This document shows positions 27,202 through 37,200 of a stretch of DNA of 64,000 nucleotides, piece by piece; position 1 is the first letter of the stretch, and every line of letters begins with the position of its first letter. The stretch is from JAWPMT01 sp965601475 (GTDB lineage Bacteria; Bacteroidota; Bacteroidia; Cytophagales; Cyclobacteriaceae). The DNA lies in assembly GCA_965601475.1 (NCBI GenBank), contig OZ271832.1, positions 4,154,001-4,218,000 on the forward strand, read 5' to 3'. The notes below the pieces were generated by a model, which did not search any database, was not told where the DNA came from, and saw only the letters and a program-made list of their open reading frames with translations. The position numbers and the translations under genes are program-made.

Positions 27202-29520
27202 CTATTTTTTTCGGGCCCTACCTCTTTTCTTTTCGGGAGCCTTGTCTGCAAGTTCTTTGCACTCTTCGTAGGTCAGTTCTTCCGGTTTTTTGTCTTTGGG
27301 TATTTTGACGTTCTTTTTCCCAAATTTGATATAGGGTCCAAAGCGGCCGTTTAGGACAAACACCTGATCGTCCTGATCGAAAGTCTTGATGTACTTGTTG
27401 GCATCTTGCTCACGCTTTTCGTGAATCAGTTCGATGGCCTCCTCCAGATTTATGGTATATGGATCTTGCTCCTTTTTGATCGAAACGAACTTGCCATCAT
27501 GGCGGACGTATGGACCATACCGACCAACATTTGCCTGTACAGGCTTGTCTTCGAATTCTCCCAGATCCCGGGGTAACTTGAATAACTCCAGGGCCTCTTC
27601 TACCGATATGTTTTCGATGAATTGATCCTTTCTCAGGCTGGCATACTTTGGCTTTTCGCCGGTTTCCTCCTCATTGCCTCCAAGCTGAACATAGGCCCCA
27701 TATCGTCCCATCTTGGCAGTCATGGGTTTGCCGGTTTCCGGGTCTTTGCCAAGTTCCCTGGAAGTAGGTACGTCCGCCCTGGCGATTTGCTCGGTGTTCT
27801 CCACTTTGGTGTGGAAAGAGCCATAGAAAGCATCGATCATCTCGTCCCAGGGCATTTTGCCATGCGCGATGTCGTCGAATTGCTGTTCGACATTGGCCGT
27901 GAAGGAATAGTCGATGACATTGGGGAAATGCCCTACAAGGAAATCGTTCACGATCATGGCAATATTGGTAGGGAAGAGTTTGTTCTTCTCAGCCCCTGCT
28001 ATTTCAACCTTTTCCTGCCGGTCGACGGATCCATTCGCGAGGGTCAGTTCCGTGTATTTTCTCTCTTTACCTTCCCTGCTTTCTTTGATGATATACTCTC
28101 GTTTTTGGATCGTAGATATGGTGGGGGCATAGGTGGAAGGTCGACCAATGCCCATTTCTTCCAGTTTCTTAACCAAACTCGCTTCTGTGTACCTGGCAGG
28201 ATGACGAGAATAGCCTTGCCGGGCCGTCATTTGGCTTAAGTTCAGCACCTGACCTATGGAAAGTGGGGGTAGCATCGACGCATTTTCTTCGTCTTCTTCA
28301 TCGTCCCTGGATTCGAGATACACTTTTAGGAAACCTTCAAATTTCACTACCTCACCTTTCGCGACAAGCTTTTCATTGGAGGTGGATATGCCGATCGTGG
28401 CAGTGGTCTTCTCGAGCTTGGCATCGGCCATTTGGGATGCAATAGCCCTTTTCCATATCAATTGATAAAGCCTGCCCTCAGCAGAATTTGTTCCCAGGCT
28501 GTGCTTTGAGAAATCAGTTGGCCGGATTGCCTCGTGTGCTTCCTGGGCACTTTGTGATTTGGTTTTGTACTTGCGCACCTCTACAAAATCCTCCCCATAA
28601 GCCGTGGAGATTTCGTTAGTGGCACCACTTATGGCCTCTTGCGACAAGTTCACTGAGTCCGTCCTCATGTAGGTGATTTTGCCACTTTCGTACAGTTTCT
28701 GCGCCAGGGACATCGTGTAAGCCACAGAATAGCCAAGTTTTCTGCTCGCTTCTTGTTGGAGTGTAGAAGTTGTAAAAGGAGGAGCTGGGTGTTTCTTGGC
28801 CGGTTTCGTTTCAAGGTTTTCAATGCTGAAGTCACCCTTGGCACAATCCTCGAGGAAGGCGTTGGCTTCTGCCTCCGAGGTAAATTTCTTGGGCAACTCC
28901 GCTTGTAGTTTTCTGCCCCCTTCAAGAAGGAACTCTGCTGTCACCCGGTAGCTTGTAGTCGCTTCAAATTTTTCGATTTCCCGCTCACGTTCAACCACTA
29001 ACCTCACGGCCACGGATTGAACCCTACCTGCAGACAGGCCGGTCTTTATCTTCTTCCAAAGAATAGGTGACAATTCAAAACCAACCAGTCGATCCAGGAC
29101 GCGTCTCGCCTGTTGCGCGTTTACCAGATCCAGATCAATACCCCTGGGGTTCTGTATGGCATTCAAGACAGCATTCTTGGTTATTTCCCTAAATACTATC
29201 CTCCGGGTCTTCGTCTCATTCAGATCCAAGGCTTCTTTTAGGTGCCAGCTGATGGCTTCGCCTTCACGGTCATCATCACTCGCCAGGTAAACCGTTTCGG
29301 CTTCTTTTGCCAGTTTCCTCAGTTGCTTCACCACATCTTTCTTGTCCGATGAGACCTCATACGTGGGCTTGAAACCATTTTCTATGTCGATCGCATTGTC
29401 TCCCTTAGGTAGGTCTCGTACATGGCCGTAGGAGGAGGTTACCTCGTAGTCCTTTCCAAGGTATCCTTCTATTGTTTTTGCCTTTGCAGGCGACTCGACG
29501 ATTACAATGTTCTTGGGCAT
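27202..29520 (-). CDS. topA: DNA topoisomerase I (type IA)
   Basis: The 772-residue enzyme relaxes negatively supercoiled DNA. It starts with the Toprim domain (IVIVESPAKAKTIEGYLG, then ASDDDREGEAISWHL, which supplies the Glu and Asp residues that bind magnesium). The catalytic tyrosine is Tyr284 in GKITYMRTDS. The C-terminal part has no four-cysteine zinc fingers; it holds three short topoisomerase C-terminal repeats, recognisable from MGRYGAYVQLG, VGRYGPYVRHDG and NGRFGPYIKFG, and a basic tail RGRARKK. This form is normal for Bacteroidota. It is divergent from the phosphatase gene, with 116 bp between the starts. Confidence 0.97.
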   Translation of the reverse strand: MPKNIVIVESPAKAKTIEGYLGKDYEVTSSYGHVRDLPKGDNAIDIENGFKPTYEVSSDKKDVVKQLRKLAKEAETVYLASDDDREGEAISWHLKEALDLNETKTRRIVFREITKNAVLNAIQNPRGIDLDLVNAQQARRVLDRLVGFELSPILWKKIKTGLSAGRVQSVAVRLVVEREREIEKFEATTSYRVTAEFLLEGGRKLQAELPKKFTSEAEANAFLEDCAKGDFSIENLETKPAKKHPAPPFTTSTLQQEASRKLGYSVAYTMSLAQKLYESGKITYMRTDSVNLSQEAISGATNEISTAYGEDFVEVRKYKTKSQSAQEAHEAIRPTDFSKHSLGTNSAEGRLYQLIWKRAIASQMADAKLEKTTATIGISTSNEKLVAKGEVVKFEGFLKVYLESRDDEEDEENASMLPPLSIGQVLNLSQMTARQGYSRHPARYTEASLVKKLEEMGIGRPSTYAPTISTIQKREYIIKESREGKERKYTELTLANGSVDRQEKVEIAGAEKNKLFPTNIAMIVNDFLVGHFPNVIDYSFTANVEQQFDDIAHGKMPWDEMIDAFYGSFHTKVENTEQIARADVPTSRELGKDPETGKPMTAKMGRYGAYVQLGGNEEETGEKPKYASLRKDQFIENISVEEALELFKLPRDLGEFEDKPVQANVGRYGPYVRHDGKFVSIKKEQDPYTINLEEAIELIHEKREQDANKYIKTFDQDDQVFVLNGRFGPYIKFGKKNVKIPKDKKPEELTYEECKELADKAPEKKRGRARKK

Positions 29521-29636
29521 AAAGATCTGATTTCTCGGTCAAAGATGTAATGATTGATTTGTAAACTCCAAGAGAACTTGGCAATGAGTCATGAATTCAC
29601 TTACTTGATCATCCAAATAACCGACCTTCATCAACG

Positions 29637-30116
29637 ATGGTTAAAAAACTTATCCTCTTGAGACATGCTGAGGCGTCCTCCGAAGCTGACAAGGACTTCA
29701 ATAGGCCTCTCACGGGTAACGGTCAAAGAGCGGCCAGGCATTTAGCTCAGTGGTTTGAGGAAAACGATATTACCATAGACCGAATCTATTCCAGCAGCGC
29801 AATTCGGGCTATTTCCACTGCGGAAATTTTGGCGGAGAGGCTGGGTGTATCCGTGAAGAAAGAAGAAGAGCTTTATGAATCTTCTGTCCGCATTTTTCTG
29901 CGCCTGATCAACGAAACCAATGCAGGTTTTGATGTGGTTCTTTATCTGGGCCACAATCCTACCATCACCTACCTGGGGGAGTACCTCACGGGAGAACCGC
30001 TGAATATGGAACCCGCTGGGGCCACCATCATAGACCTTGATACACGCTGGCAGGAGGTCTCTGAGAAGTCGGGTACGCTCGTGCAATATCTTTCACCGGC
30101 GGTTTACGCACCCTAA
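29637..30116 (+). CDS. SixA-like histidine phosphatase
   Basis: The 159-residue protein belongs to the histidine phosphatase (phosphoglycerate mutase-like) superfamily. The RHG-type motif reads LLRHAEAS with catalytic His10, and the second active-site histidine is in LGHNPT. The NRPLTGNG and IDRIYSSSAIRAISTAEIL segments are typical of SixA, which removes phosphate from histidine in phosphotransfer proteins. Whether this protein acts on histidine kinases such as those at 7.5 or 13.6 kb is not known. Its stop codon and the next start share one base (TAATG), so translation is coupled to the arginase-family gene. Confidence 0.9.
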   Translation: MVKKLILLRHAEASSEADKDFNRPLTGNGQRAARHLAQWFEENDITIDRIYSSSAIRAISTAEILAERLGVSVKKEEELYESSVRIFLRLINETNAGFDVVLYLGHNPTITYLGEYLTGEPLNMEPAGATIIDLDTRWQEVSEKSGTLVQYLSPAVYAP

Positions 30117-31144
30117 TGGCCGCCACCTTTGATCCCAGCGGGGTAGGTTTGCTCGGGAGAATATTCGGATTTCCATATACAATAGCCGAAGCCGACCTGG
30201 TCATTTTGCCAATCCCCTGGGATGCTACTGCCTCTTACCGGGATGGATCAGCAAATGCCCCAAAGGCGATTCTTGATGCCTCCGCTCAGCTCGACTTCAA
30301 CATTTACGGTCTGGAGGAGCCCTGGAATTACAAAATTGCCATGTTGTCCATTGACCCGGAAGTCCAAAGAAGATCGGAAAAAACCCGTGAATTGGCTAAG
30401 CGCGTAATCGGATCGCTCGAACGGGGGAAGTTACCTCATGATGCTGACGTTGCGGAGGTCAATCAATCCACATCCGCACTTTGCGCCAACGTCGTGAGAC
30501 AAGTGAAGCATTACAGGAGTCAGGGTAAGCACGTTGCAGCCTTGGGCGGGGATCATTCCACGCCGCTAGGGCTGATAGATGCCCTTCAACAGGAGATGGA
30601 TATAGGAATCCTTCAAATTGATGCGCATATGGATCTCAGGAAGGCCTATGAGGGATTTGAGCAGTCGCATGCTTCCATCATGTACAATGCTCTTCAGTTG
30701 TCGGGCGTTTCCAGCTTGACACAAGTTGGCGTTCGGGATTATTGTGAAGAGGAGACAAGCTTCATCGCTTCGTGCGACAAGCCGATTCATACATTTTTTG
30801 AAGATCAGCTCAGAGCGCAATTGTTCGCCGGACAGACATGGAAGGATCTGGTTGCAGAGATCATCGATACACTTCCTCACAATGTTTATGTAAGTTTTGA
30901 CATCGATGGGCTGAGTCCGGAGCTTTGTCCTTCCACCGGCACGCCTGTACCCGGGGGGCTTCGTTTTGAGGAAGCAGACTATTTGATTCGTCAACTGAGT
31001 CTGTCCGGCAAGAACCTGATTGGGTTTGATCTGTCGGAAGTTGCCCCTGGGCCAAATGAATGGGACGCGAATGTTGGCGCCAGGGTGCTCTATCGCCTAT
31101 GTTGCGCGATGGGTGTGAGCGACCACCGTATCAAAGTGAAGTAA
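30116..31144 (+). CDS. Arginase/agmatinase/formiminoglutamase family hydrolase
   Basis: The 342-residue enzyme has all manganese ligands of the ureohydrolase fold: GGDHS (His147), DAHMD (Asp169, His171, Asp173) and DIDGLSP (Asp262, Asp264), plus the conserved GFDLSEVAP segment near the end. The family hydrolyses guanidino or formimino groups of arginine, agmatine, guanidinobutyrate or formiminoglutamate; sequence alone does not decide which. No histidine or polyamine pathway genes are adjacent. It is coupled to the phosphatase gene by TAATG and ends in a 14-bp overlap with the convergent TlpA-like gene. Confidence 0.9.
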   Translation: MAATFDPSGVGLLGRIFGFPYTIAEADLVILPIPWDATASYRDGSANAPKAILDASAQLDFNIYGLEEPWNYKIAMLSIDPEVQRRSEKTRELAKRVIGSLERGKLPHDADVAEVNQSTSALCANVVRQVKHYRSQGKHVAALGGDHSTPLGLIDALQQEMDIGILQIDAHMDLRKAYEGFEQSHASIMYNALQLSGVSSLTQVGVRDYCEEETSFIASCDKPIHTFFEDQLRAQLFAGQTWKDLVAEIIDTLPHNVYVSFDIDGLSPELCPSTGTPVPGGLRFEEADYLIRQLSLSGKNLIGFDLSEVAPGPNEWDANVGARVLYRLCCAMGVSDHRIKVK

Positions 31145-31688
31145 GAAATTCCCTGAAGGCCTTCGTGTTGTACTTGGCCATGCCGGCATTCTTGACGACT
31201 ATTTTACCGGCTGGATCTACCACAAAGGTGGTTGGGATGGCTTGTGTTTGAAGTATGTTGGGTAGTCGAGAGCGAAGAAAGTAGACCGGAAATTCATATC
31301 CCCTTCGCTCAATCCAGGCCTTTGCCTTTTCTTCTTCACGATCACGAGAGACCATCAGAAAAGTGACGTCACCCTTTGTCTCTTCATATAGTTCGTGGAT
31401 GTCAGGCATTTCAGCGATGCAAGGAGGGCACCATGTGGCCCAAAGGTTGATGAAGACGGTTTGTCCTTCAAGGTCAGAGAAGGAAATACGGGTGCCATTG
31501 CTGTCCTCAAGGATGAAGTCCTCCTCAATTTGACCGTAGTCCGAACTGATATCAGGTCTTATGATGCCAGTGGCGATTACACCTCGCTGTAGAAAACCCA
31601 GTACTTCAGTGTGTAATCCTGTCAGATATAAGCCTCCAAATACTACTGCTAATATTATCCATTCACGGATCTCTTTGCTGATTTTCAT
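31131..31688 (-). CDS. TlpA/ResA-like membrane-anchored thiol-disulfide oxidoreductase
   Basis: The 185-residue protein has one N-terminal membrane anchor (IILAVVFGGLYLTG) and a periplasmic thioredoxin fold with the active site WCPPC (Cys87 and Cys90) after FINLWAT. The cis-proline loop is QAIPTTFVVD. The family reduces disulfides outside the cytoplasm, for example during cytochrome c maturation or cysteine repair. No cytochrome genes are adjacent. It stands alone on the minus strand. Confidence 0.92.
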   Translation of the reverse strand: MKISKEIREWIILAVVFGGLYLTGLHTEVLGFLQRGVIATGIIRPDISSDYGQIEEDFILEDSNGTRISFSDLEGQTVFINLWATWCPPCIAEMPDIHELYEETKGDVTFLMVSRDREEEKAKAWIERRGYEFPVYFLRSRLPNILQTQAIPTTFVVDPAGKIVVKNAGMAKYNTKAFREFLTSL

Positions 31689-31842
31689 GATGTTGTTCTA
31701 CTCGCGACTACCTCTATACAACAAAACCCAGGATAAAATTCCATCTTTGGCACCAGTGGATACGGGTCAGCGCTTTGACTTAAGGATCTGTGTAATTCTG
31801 AAAATAAGAATTTTGTACTTTTACGTGAAAAAATAGGTAATT

Positions 31843-33642
31843 ATGAAGTTGCGCCTTGCTCTGATTTCGTTCGCAATGCTTTTCGGTTTCCTTGCCATAG
31901 GTCAAAAGGTCAAATACAAGGATTTGTTCGAGGATCTGGAGCAACGTAAGTTCAACAAAGTAGAACCGCAACTCCGAGCATTTCTTTCGGTAGAGAAGAA
32001 TGCAGCCCATCCTAATGCCAATTATCAGATGGGCTTGATCACCGAGGCAAATTTCACGCTTCAAGACATTGTGGAAGACACGGCCCAGCTGTTCAAACTG
32101 GGAGAGGAGTCTATTAGCTACTTGCAAAACAGCCTGCAATACATAGATGAGAAGGAGATTCGCAAGAATGAGAAGTACTATCAATCCTTCTTTCGGCGGG
32201 ACCTAAGAACAGGTGATTTCGGTATAAAGCTCTCCGATGTACATTTGGATATTGAGAAGAAGATTGAGTCCATTGAGAACCGTATGCAGGCGGTTAGGGA
32301 CTTTCACTCTGCGGTGACGGATCTCACCAGTTTGGAGGGTCAGATGTTGGAAAAGTTCAATTCGTTTGTCGAGGGCAGCAGCACCTATCTGGATTTTCTC
32401 ATGGCTGGAGATCTGGATTTAATTTCTGAACTGGGAGATTTACAGGCGCTGGCCAAAGCTTTTGATGAAAGGGCAAAGAATACGTTGGAAGTTGAGGAGT
32501 TGCTGGGGGTGACGGATTACTATGCCTCCATAGGCTACAAGGACATCGAGGGCTTCAAAGAACTAAAGCCGCTCATGCCTGAGAGCAATACCATCATAAA
32601 CACCTGGGCTTTTTCTGCTTGGGCCACATCGACCAGGAAGAAGCTGAATGATGAGGTCTTTGAGCTCCGGAATCAGATCCTGGAAATCGACAGAGCCCTG
32701 GCCAAAGACATTGTCAGAATAAAGGGCGGGGCCAAGACTTTGACCACGACGACGCTGGACCGCTCACTCATCGGCCGTTTGAGCAAGTATGACAATCAGT
32801 CTTTGGCACTGGACCTACTCCGGGCAAAACTGAGTCGGAACATCGTCACCTTGCTGTCCGATACTGCGGTGAACCGAAATCTCCTGGATAGCACAATGGT
32901 CGTGCAGCAGGTGAAGACCAGCGACAGCATTGTGAACCATCTTCAGGCGATCAAGAATCGTTTGGCCTTCGGCGATCAGGGGGTACAGCGTGCCAATAGG
33001 TACTATGAGCAATACATTGTTTCGGCCTACGGGTCGTTGCAAGGTTTGCAGGATTATGCTGATCAAAGCATAAGCTGGGCAGAAGAAAAGCTGGTTGAGT
33101 GGGATACTGTCCAGTCCTTCTGGGAGCTGAGGAACAATTGGGGAATAACCAATACAGACACTATACCATTACGGACGGTGGAGGATAACTATGAGGGTGA
33201 TTTTGTCACGAATGGCTTCTTGGAAATGCCCGGAGATACCATCGTTTCCTGGGGAGTGAAGAAAGATTCGTTGATAGGCTTCATCGCGAAGTTTGGTCCC
33301 GACCGGAAGATGATTTGGGAAACACGCTTTGAAAGTGAAATATTTGAAGAACGCAATCTTCAGCTTGCTACGGATACCATCTATTCCGATTCTTTGAGTA
33401 CCGTATTTTACATGTTCGAACCTGACAGTGAGAAGGAGATAGACCTGGCGGTGGTGAATTTCTCAAGGGATGGAGAAATAAACTGGAGTGCGGTTTCCGC
33501 TGCCGGACGGAAGCCTGAATACGCGGCCTATGCCCCTGTGGTCCGTGAAACGACGATATTTCTTTATCCCCAGGAATCGTATCCATTGCCGGGGGAGGAG
33601 TTGGGATACATAGTCATTGATGGGAATGGGCAAATTAAGTAG
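31843..33642 (+). CDS. Unrecognised exported protein (599 aa)
   Basis: The protein starts with a clear signal peptide (MKLRLALISFAMLFGFLAIGQ). Residues about 25-400 are mostly helical and charged, with TPR-like spacing near the start (KYKDLFEDLEQRKFNKVEPQL) and coiled-coil stretches (DIEKKIESIENRMQAVRDF). The last 180 residues are predicted beta-rich and include repeated aromatic and Asp turns (WGVKKDSLIGFIAKFGPDRKM). No catalytic motif or sorting domain was found. It overlaps the following lipoprotein gene by 17 bp, and both precede the giant gene on the same strand, so a role in surface assembly is possible but unproven. Confidence 0.8.
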   Translation: MKLRLALISFAMLFGFLAIGQKVKYKDLFEDLEQRKFNKVEPQLRAFLSVEKNAAHPNANYQMGLITEANFTLQDIVEDTAQLFKLGEESISYLQNSLQYIDEKEIRKNEKYYQSFFRRDLRTGDFGIKLSDVHLDIEKKIESIENRMQAVRDFHSAVTDLTSLEGQMLEKFNSFVEGSSTYLDFLMAGDLDLISELGDLQALAKAFDERAKNTLEVEELLGVTDYYASIGYKDIEGFKELKPLMPESNTIINTWAFSAWATSTRKKLNDEVFELRNQILEIDRALAKDIVRIKGGAKTLTTTTLDRSLIGRLSKYDNQSLALDLLRAKLSRNIVTLLSDTAVNRNLLDSTMVVQQVKTSDSIVNHLQAIKNRLAFGDQGVQRANRYYEQYIVSAYGSLQGLQDYADQSISWAEEKLVEWDTVQSFWELRNNWGITNTDTIPLRTVEDNYEGDFVTNGFLEMPGDTIVSWGVKKDSLIGFIAKFGPDRKMIWETRFESEIFEERNLQLATDTIYSDSLSTVFYMFEPDSEKEIDLAVVNFSRDGEINWSAVSAAGRKPEYAAYAPVVRETTIFLYPQESYPLPGEELGYIVIDGNGQIK

Positions 33643-34063
33643 CGCGTTAATACCGATCACATTGTGGTTGGTACTCTCCTGCGGCGCAGATGACTTTCCA
33701 GATCAATTTCGAGGCGATCAGGTCGAAAGGTTGCTTACGGGTGGCGATTCAGCCTTGTGGGGACCCACATCCATTCTGGCCAATGGAGAAGAACAGTTGA
33801 ATAGCTGCGCCGATTCCGTTCATTTCTTAATCTCTCTTACAACGAACGATTCATTGAATGTGCTGCAGTTATCCCCTGGATGCTTCAGTGACAATATCTT
33901 TGACACGCTCAACCTCGGCAATGCAAAGGCTACGACAGAAGACGGAATCTTTACCGACACGCTTTCCTTTGAAACTGGAGCATTTTGGTTGATCGAAACG
34001 ATCTTTTCCCAGACATTGATTTTCTCCCAGGGAGACACGCGTTATAGCCTACAAAGTCTGTAG
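33626..34063 (+). CDS. Small unrecognised lipoprotein
   Basis: From the ATG at 33626 the protein has 145 residues and a lipoprotein signal peptide (ALIPITLWLVLSC, then GADD). The mature part holds two Cys residues (NSCADS and SPGCFS) that could pair, and a beta-rich profile. An ATG at 33620 and a TTG at 33617 are alternative starts. It overlaps the preceding gene by 17 bp. No family was recognised. Confidence 0.65.
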   Translation: MGKLSSALIPITLWLVLSCGADDFPDQFRGDQVERLLTGGDSALWGPTSILANGEEQLNSCADSVHFLISLTTNDSLNVLQLSPGCFSDNIFDTLNLGNAKATTEDGIFTDTLSFETGAFWLIETIFSQTLIFSQGDTRYSLQSL

Positions 34064-34065
34064 GC
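34045..34065. terminator. Perfect inverted repeat at the end of the lipoprotein gene
   Basis: AGCCTACA and TGTAGGCT form an 8-bp stem with a 5-nt loop across the stop codon. Only TTA follows, so it is a weak candidate for an intrinsic terminator and might instead stabilise the message end. Confidence 0.35.
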
Positions 34066-34157
34066 TTTAGGGGTCTGTAAAGTCCGCAGAGCCGACAACT
34101 ATCGAGGAAAAACGCCGATTTACCGAAAAAACACTTACACGCCTCGCTATTATGATA

Positions 34158-34165
34158 TAAATTTG
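34158..34165 (+). promoter_or_regulatory. -7 box upstream of the first giant gene
   Basis: TAAATTTG is a full match to TAnnTTTG and lies 61 bp before the start codon, in an A/T-rich stretch. No TTTG was found at the -33 position. Confidence 0.5.
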
Positions 34166-34226
34166 TTACTGAAAAATCTGGAATAAATCCAAGTTTTTTT
34201 CATTTAAGATAGCTTGCCAGCATTGT

Positions 34227-37200
34227 ATGAAGACGCCTCGAAATTCACTTTTTGCAGTTTTTGTATGCATTCCGTGCCTTCTATTCTCTGAGGGCTCAAA
34301 AAACCTGAATCCCAACAGCTCCGGCGGAGTAGCTACTGGTACCAACGACTTCATTGGCTACCTGGAGCATGACGCCGTATTCGGAGGTGGGGCTTTCAAC
34401 AGCACCAATTTCTTTGACCCACAAGCACCAGTCAACGAACGGGTGAAAATCTACATCAGAGACGGGGAGACCTTGTATTGGGGTCTGCGCCGAATCGTGA
34501 TGACCGCGGGTGCCAGCACGCACCAGCAACTGACTGTGGCGCTGTTCGAGGAAGGCGCTACTCCCGGTGTGGATACGCCAGTAGCCACCTGGTTGCTGGA
34601 TGATGATGAAGGCACCACTGACAACGCAACATTTGTTGCAGGTGCAGGCGTGATTCAAACTGCGGCACAAGCGCTTGCTGGTCCCAGCACCATTGTCGGA
34701 GGATCTGGATACAATGCCGCAAGCTACACCAACAACACAGGATCAGATCAGGACTTCTTTGTCGTATTCGTGCAGGTAGATGGCGGCCCTAATGCCGGCT
34801 ATACCAACGACATCGACGTTAGAAGTTGGTACGATGTCTGGGACTTCTCAGTATATGACGGCTCAGAGGAAAAACCCGGCCGAATGCACTCCGCATTGTG
34901 GAACTTCACCGCCGCTGCTGCCGGCAACTTGTTGTCTACCGAGTTCCAAATGTTTGCACAGATTCCATCCACAATAGGAGGTTCTAACGCTGGAAACTAT
35001 ATAAAGGAAATTGACCTGCAGGGACTGGACCCTTTTTCAGTACTGGTTTATGCCAACTCCACTGGAGCAGATATTGGTTCTGTGACGGATACAAACAATG
35101 ACGGAACGATCGACTTTCAGGATGCCAGACAAAGTCAGGATACTGATATCGGAGCCATCGAATATGAGATGTTTCTCAACAACCCGGATATCGACCTCTA
35201 TCCTACGACCACTTTGCCCACGATAGATATCACAGATGCTGTCTTCTTTTGCAACAATCAAGGCAATGGTGGGGAAGGCACAATCTATTTCAATACCAAT
35301 CAGACAGGTTTTATTGCAGTTCTGGTAGATCTTAATGGTACCAGTGGTTATCAGGACGGCACTGCAGATATTATCATTGAGCAGGAAGTGGTCTCCGAAG
35401 GGGATCAGGTTATCAGGTGGGATGGCATTGATGGCACAGGCGCATATGTAACCTCCGGTACTGAAATTACGATCACCGGACGTTTCACAGCAGGGCCGCT
35501 ACACGTTCCGTTATTCGATGTTGAAGCCAATGGCGCTGGAATCCAAATGCTGGATGTGCGGCCCAGTACCAGTTTTGACCTTATCTATTGGGATGATTCT
35601 CCGGTCCCAGCTGTTGGCTCCAGTCCGACAGTGGAACTGGACGGTACAAATACCGCAACGCACTTGTGGGCAGATGGTGATGAAGAACTGATCAATACCT
35701 GGTCGTATGGATTCTTTCAGGTAAATAGTCAGATTATCAACTTCACGTTCGTTTGCGATTCTGATGGAGACGGTATTGATGATCAGTTCGATCTGGATAG
35801 TGACAATGATGGAGTTGCAGACTCCGTTGAGGGGGATTTCAGGGTGGACACAGATGGCGATCAGATTCCAGACTATGTTGATAATGACTTTGCAGGATTT
35901 GTTGATGCCAATGGTGACGGTGTTAATGACAACTTTGATACGGATTTTGACGGAATCCCTGATGCCATAGATCTGGATAGCGACAATGATGGCATTCCCG
36001 ACATTATTGAATTTGGATTGACTGATGCCAATAACGACGGTACGCTGGATGAGGGTTCCGGAATCACCGATCTCAATGGCAATGGCCTTGACGATGCTTA
36101 TGATCCGGATTGTACCGGTGCTGGCTCCAGCGGATCTGGTGATGCCAGTGATGGAGGGGTCTTTTCCTCCACCGGTTGGACCAACCCAGCCAATGCGGCA
36201 GATGCTGGTAACAACAGTGGCGCATTCTCCGACACCCCTGGATCGACCTTGGTGATGGATATGGGTGCTACCATACCTGCAGGTCAGGACCTGACCATCA
36301 GACTTGCAGGCCTTGCCAGTGGGCAGATTATGTCCATCGAACAATCACCGGATGGTACAGACTTCACCAATGGCAACCTCTTCAACTTTGTGCCGCAGAA
36401 TGTCGGTTTCTGGGAGAATATCACCTATACACTCAACGCCGACGGAAGGTATATCCGTTTCACCGTGGTGGCTGACCCGGGAGGTGATTTCCTGGGAGTC
36501 GATGGACTGTCATACAATTACACCATCACAGCTTGCGCAGCTGCCAGCGCACTCTCGATCCCGGATACTGACGGCGATGGAGTAGATGACTACCTCGATT
36601 TGGATAGTGACAATGACGGAATTGTTGACGTTTTCGAAGCAGGTGGCACAGCCGGAGCTGATGGCAGGATTGGCGGATTTACAGATTCCAATGGAAACGG
36701 TAGGAATGATACCCAGGATGCAGCAGCGTTGAGCATTCCGGACACCGATGCCGATGGCACCTTAGCTGATTTCCTGGATATCGACAGTGACAATGATGGC
36801 ATTGAAGACAACCGTGAAGGACAAAGTAGTGATAGCTACATAGCCTCGGCAGCAGGCGATACGGATGGAAATGGACTGCTAGACGTTTATGACCCCAACA
36901 ACGGGGGAACACTCATTACCCCGGTAGATACTGATGGCGATACTTCAGAAGACTATCAGGATACCGATGCCGATGATGACGGAGTCGCTGATATTATTGA
37001 GGGACATGATGCCAATATTGATGGGTTTGGTGATTGGGATTCGAACAGTAACAACGTGCTGGAGACAGCGGATTTTGCAGGTTTTGATAGTGACGGAGAT
37101 GGCGATGGCCTGTGGAATGTGTTTGACACCGACAATAGCGGGACAGCGGCCGTACTACAAAATACAGATGGGGCAGATCTATCTGACTGGCAGGACACCG

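Noticed and set aside
27090..27308. 72-residue plus-strand frame after the doubtful small gene
   Set aside because: It runs into the end of topA on the opposite strand and has no signal or domain.
29568..29581. CCAAG-AGAA-CTTGG hairpin between topA and the phosphatase gene
   Set aside because: A 5-bp stem without a U-tract between divergent genes is too weak to call a terminator or operator.
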